The notes under the pieces: generated by a model
Databases searched by the model: none
What the model saw: only the letters and a program-made list of their open reading frames with translations
What the model was told of the DNA's origin: nothing
Translations under genes and position numbers: made by a program
In this document: positions 6,294-7,957 of the stretch, piece by piece
How positions within the stretch are numbered: position 1 is the stretch's first letter
Layout of the letters: every line of letters begins with the position of its first letter
Origin: JBQLZO01 sp052168315
Lineage (GTDB): Bacteria; Planctomycetota; Phycisphaerae; Phycisphaerales; UBA1924
DNA length: 7,957 bases
Direction of reading: 5' to 3'
NCBI GenBank assembly: GCA_052168315.1
Contig: JBQLZO010000073.1
Location: 1-7,957 of the forward strand

Positions 6294-6312
6294 CCGGACG
6301 ACCGTGGTCCGG
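6294..6312. repeat. Inverted repeat CCGGAC-7-GTCCGG
   Basis: CCGGAC (6294-6299) is the perfect reverse complement of GTCCGG (6307-6312). The arms are 6 bp with a 7-nt centre, about 90 nt upstream of the minus-strand start codon. No T-run follows on either side, so it is not a terminator. It could be an operator or chance in GC-rich DNA. Confidence 0.3.
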
Positions 6313-6636
6313 AGCCTTGATTCTAGAGCAGCAAAACGCCACTTCAAGATCCTTCTGTCCACCCCACGCAACATCCCCACAAATCCGAGAATCTGGGACC
6401 ACTTCAGACACAGACATTCCACCAATCACAAACAAATACCTTTCATAAACCAAACAAAGCAGCCAGCAGTCCCGATTCTGAAGTCCCGCACCGCCAATCC
6501 CACCCCTCGCCACCGGGCATCCACCCCCGCCGCCGAGCCCACCCGCCCCCCGGGCCCGATCTCAGGGAAGCCCGCCGCCCGTGCCCCATTCCCAAGCCCG
6601 CGCAGCGCCCGACACCCGATACCGATGCCGGGCTCC

Positions 6637-6651
6637 GCGCGATCGTCGCGC
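6637..6651. repeat. Inverted repeat GCGCGA-TCG-TCGCGC
   Basis: Perfect 6-bp arms with a 3-nt centre lie about 63 nt before the start of the HEAT-like gene and 16 nt before the CGAC microsatellite. The spacing fits an operator-like site, but GC-rich dyads of this size arise by chance. Confidence 0.3.
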
Positions 6652-6667
6652 CGCTCGAATCGTCGAA

Positions 6668-6688
6668 CGACCGACCGACCGACCGACC
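6668..6688. repeat. CGAC tetranucleotide microsatellite, five copies
   Basis: Five perfect tandem copies of CGAC occupy 6668-6687, followed by one further C. The tract ends 25 nt before ATG 6714, in the probable leader or promoter of the HEAT-like gene. Tetranucleotide tracts like this can change length by slippage. Confidence 0.85.
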
Positions 6689-6713
6689 AATTCGCTACGC
6701 CGGCACCAATCAC

Positions 6714-7957
6714 ATGGATCCCGTCAGGCAGCAACTGAGCATCCTCGGCCAGAATCGGCTCCGACGCGCCGTGGCCATCACCGCCGCGCTCATCGAGTCG
6801 TTCGGCGACGACTCGGACACGCTCATGCTCGAAGCCCTGGCCCTCCTCTCCGAGCGCGGCATCAACCGCGCCATCCCCGAAAGCGTCCGGCGCGAACTCG
6901 AACTGGCCGCCCTCGTCTCGTGGGACCGACTGTCCACCCCGGCCCGCTCGATCGCCCGCCGCCAGCACCAGTCCATCCTCCGCCGCATCCTCGACTCGGC
7001 CTTCGCCGACCCCGCCGCGCCCGTCCGGAGGCGCGCCATCGAACTCGCACGCCACCTCGCCGCCGAACGCGACCCCCGCGCGATCGCCCTGCTCGAGCGG
7101 GGCGTCCAGGACCACTCGCCCGAGAACGCCCGCGCCGCCGCCGAGGCGATCGCGAATGCCATCGCACGCGTCGGGCTCTCCGATCCGAACGCCGACCGCG
7201 TCCTCGTCAGCGCGCTCAGGACCTGGGAGACCCACCGGTGCGAGTCCATCCTCGCCATCGCCGCCGAGCACGCCGATCGTCCCACCCCCGAACTCCGCGC
7301 CTGGCTCGAAGACGAGCCCGCACCACTCGCCTCCGCGCACGCCGCCGACGATCCCGAGCCCTCCGACGCCCGCAGGCCACTCGACGAATCGACCATCCAG
7401 TGGTCGGACCCCTCCGCCCCGATCCACCTCGCGCTCCGCGCGGCCGCCAAGAAGCTCCCGCTCGCGACGCAGGACCGGCTGATCCCCGCATGGCTCCGAC
7501 TCCCGGCCCTCGCGCCCGTCGCCGCCCGCAGACTCGCCAACATCGACAACGACGCCGCGTGGTCCGCGCTGCTCAGCGCTCGCATCACCGATCCGCCGCG
7601 CCCCCTCGTCGAAGCGCTCCGCAGGCTCGGACACGAGCCCGTCGCCCGCGCCATCTCCGAACGCGCCGCACACCCCGCGGCCGCACGACTCGCCATGCAC
7701 GCCTGCAAGACCCAGCCACAGCGCGACGCCGCGGCCATCATCCTCACCGACGCGCGGGAACCGGCCATCCGGCTCGCCGCCGTCCTCCACCTCGCGCGGT
7801 CGCGCCCCTCCGCTCCGACCGACCGAGCCCTCGCGCTCCGCGCCGAAGACCCCGAACCCGCCGTCGCCGCCGCCGCGCTGGCCGCGCTCGCGCGGTTCAC
7901 TTCCGTCCGCCGCCACCTGGCCATCGACGACACGCTGGCCCTCTTCGCGACCCACCC
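6714..7957 (+). CDS. HEAT-like helical repeat protein, 5' part (runs off the edge)
   Basis: A frame opens at ATG 6714 (MDPVRQQLSILGQ) and stays open for 414 full codons to the right edge; the C-terminus lies outside. Codons end mostly in C or G (GCC, CTC, ATC, GAC, CGC), the pattern of the beta-oxidation genes, which supports this strand over the long opposite frames. The protein is almost all amphipathic helix, with paired helices ending in Asp-Pro turns, for example DSAFADPAAPVRRRAIELAR (94-113), DPRAIALLERGVQDHSPENA (120-139) and REPAIRLAAVLHLARS (348-363). This periodicity resembles HEAT or armadillo-type repeats, which usually act as protein-binding scaffolds. A less ordered acidic linker lies at about 199-233. 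There is no signal peptide, membrane helix or catalytic motif, so it is probably cytoplasmic. No Shine-Dalgarno site precedes the ATG. Function unknown. Confidence 0.7.
   Translation, partial: MDPVRQQLSILGQNRLRRAVAITAALIESFGDDSDTLMLEALALLSERGINRAIPESVRRELELAALVSWDRLSTPARSIARRQHQSILRRILDSAFADPAAPVRRRAIELARHLAAERDPRAIALLERGVQDHSPENARAAAEAIANAIARVGLSDPNADRVLVSALRTWETHRCESILAIAAEHADRPTPELRAWLEDEPAPLASAHAADDPEPSDARRPLDESTIQWSDPSAPIHLALRAAAKKLPLATQDRLIPAWLRLPALAPVAARRLANIDNDAAWSALLSARITDPPRPLVEALRRLGHEPVARAISERAAHPAAARLAMHACKTQPQRDAAAIILTDAREPAIRLAAVLHLARSRPSAPTDRALALRAEDPEPAVAAAALAALARFTSVRRHLAIDDTLALFATH

Larger units (their letters stand above)
6209..6713. other. Divergent intergenic region, 505 nt
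   Basis: This DNA separates the minus-strand gene from the plus-strand HEAT-like gene and should hold promoters for both. An AT-rich tract at about 6425-6462 interrupts otherwise GC-rich DNA. On the minus strand it contains TTGGTT and TGTGAT 17 nt apart, a poor match to a sigma-70 promoter. It lies more than 200 nt from the gene, so I do not call it. Frames crossing the region translate to Pro/Arg/Ser-rich sequence with no domain. Confidence 0.5.

Noticed and set aside
5723..6448. Plus-strand frame of 241 codons opposite the 5663-6208 gene
   Set aside because: It is the shadow of the minus-strand gene, which has a normal start, normal composition and a matching terminator.
6426..7955. Minus-strand frame of 509 codons at the right end
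   Set aside because: Low-complexity Gly/Glu/Arg translation. The plus-strand frame from 6714 has the codon preference of the other genes and an ordered helical pattern.
1..7957. CRISPR array, tRNA, rRNA, insertion sequence, integrase or toxin-antitoxin genes
   Set aside because: I looked for these on both strands and found no regularly spaced repeats, no tRNA-like cloverleaf, and no transposase or recombinase motif.

Overview
The window looks like a chromosomal segment from a high-GC Gram-negative bacterium, most likely a planctomycete of the Phycisphaerae type. The signs are strong G/C preference at third codon positions, few strong Shine-Dalgarno sites, an FG-GAP repeat exported protein, a two-helix membrane protein ending in a CxACGY...CPECG zinc ribbon, and a HEAT-like protein rich in Ala, Arg and Leu. 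This is inferred from style and protein families; no rRNA, tRNA or marker gene is present to prove it.

Layout. Positions 1-147 hold a GC-rich CTCCGCG repeat and the leader of the first gene. At 148-1020 (+) lies a stand-alone enoyl-CoA hydratase with both catalytic glutamates. It is followed at 1184-3187 (+) by a long, VLCAD-like acyl-CoA dehydrogenase. The two enzymes catalyse consecutive steps of fatty-acid beta-oxidation: dehydrogenation to the trans-2-enoyl-CoA, then hydration. They are probably one transcription unit, separated by a 163-nt spacer with a 20-bp direct repeat. No dehydrogenase, thiolase or ETF gene is visible.

At 3264-4454 (+) is a seven-repeat FG-GAP beta-propeller protein with a signal peptide, in DNA of about 50% GC against about 65-70% next door. 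A weakly structured gap leads to 4720-5547 (+), a membrane protein of unknown function with a C-terminal zinc ribbon. Converging on it is 5663-6208 (-), an unrecognised 181-residue cytoplasmic protein with an intrinsic terminator at 5588-5617. A 505-nt non-coding stretch (6209-6713) separates that gene from a divergent one. It contains an AT-rich tract, two short inverted repeats and a CGAC x5 microsatellite. From 6714 a helical, HEAT-like coding frame of at least 414 codons runs off the right edge.

Only the hydratase/dehydrogenase pair has an evident functional link. I see no CRISPR array, transposase, integrase, RNA gene or defence system. The most unusual parts are the low-GC beta-propeller gene, the repeat-bearing intergenic DNA and the two proteins of unknown function.
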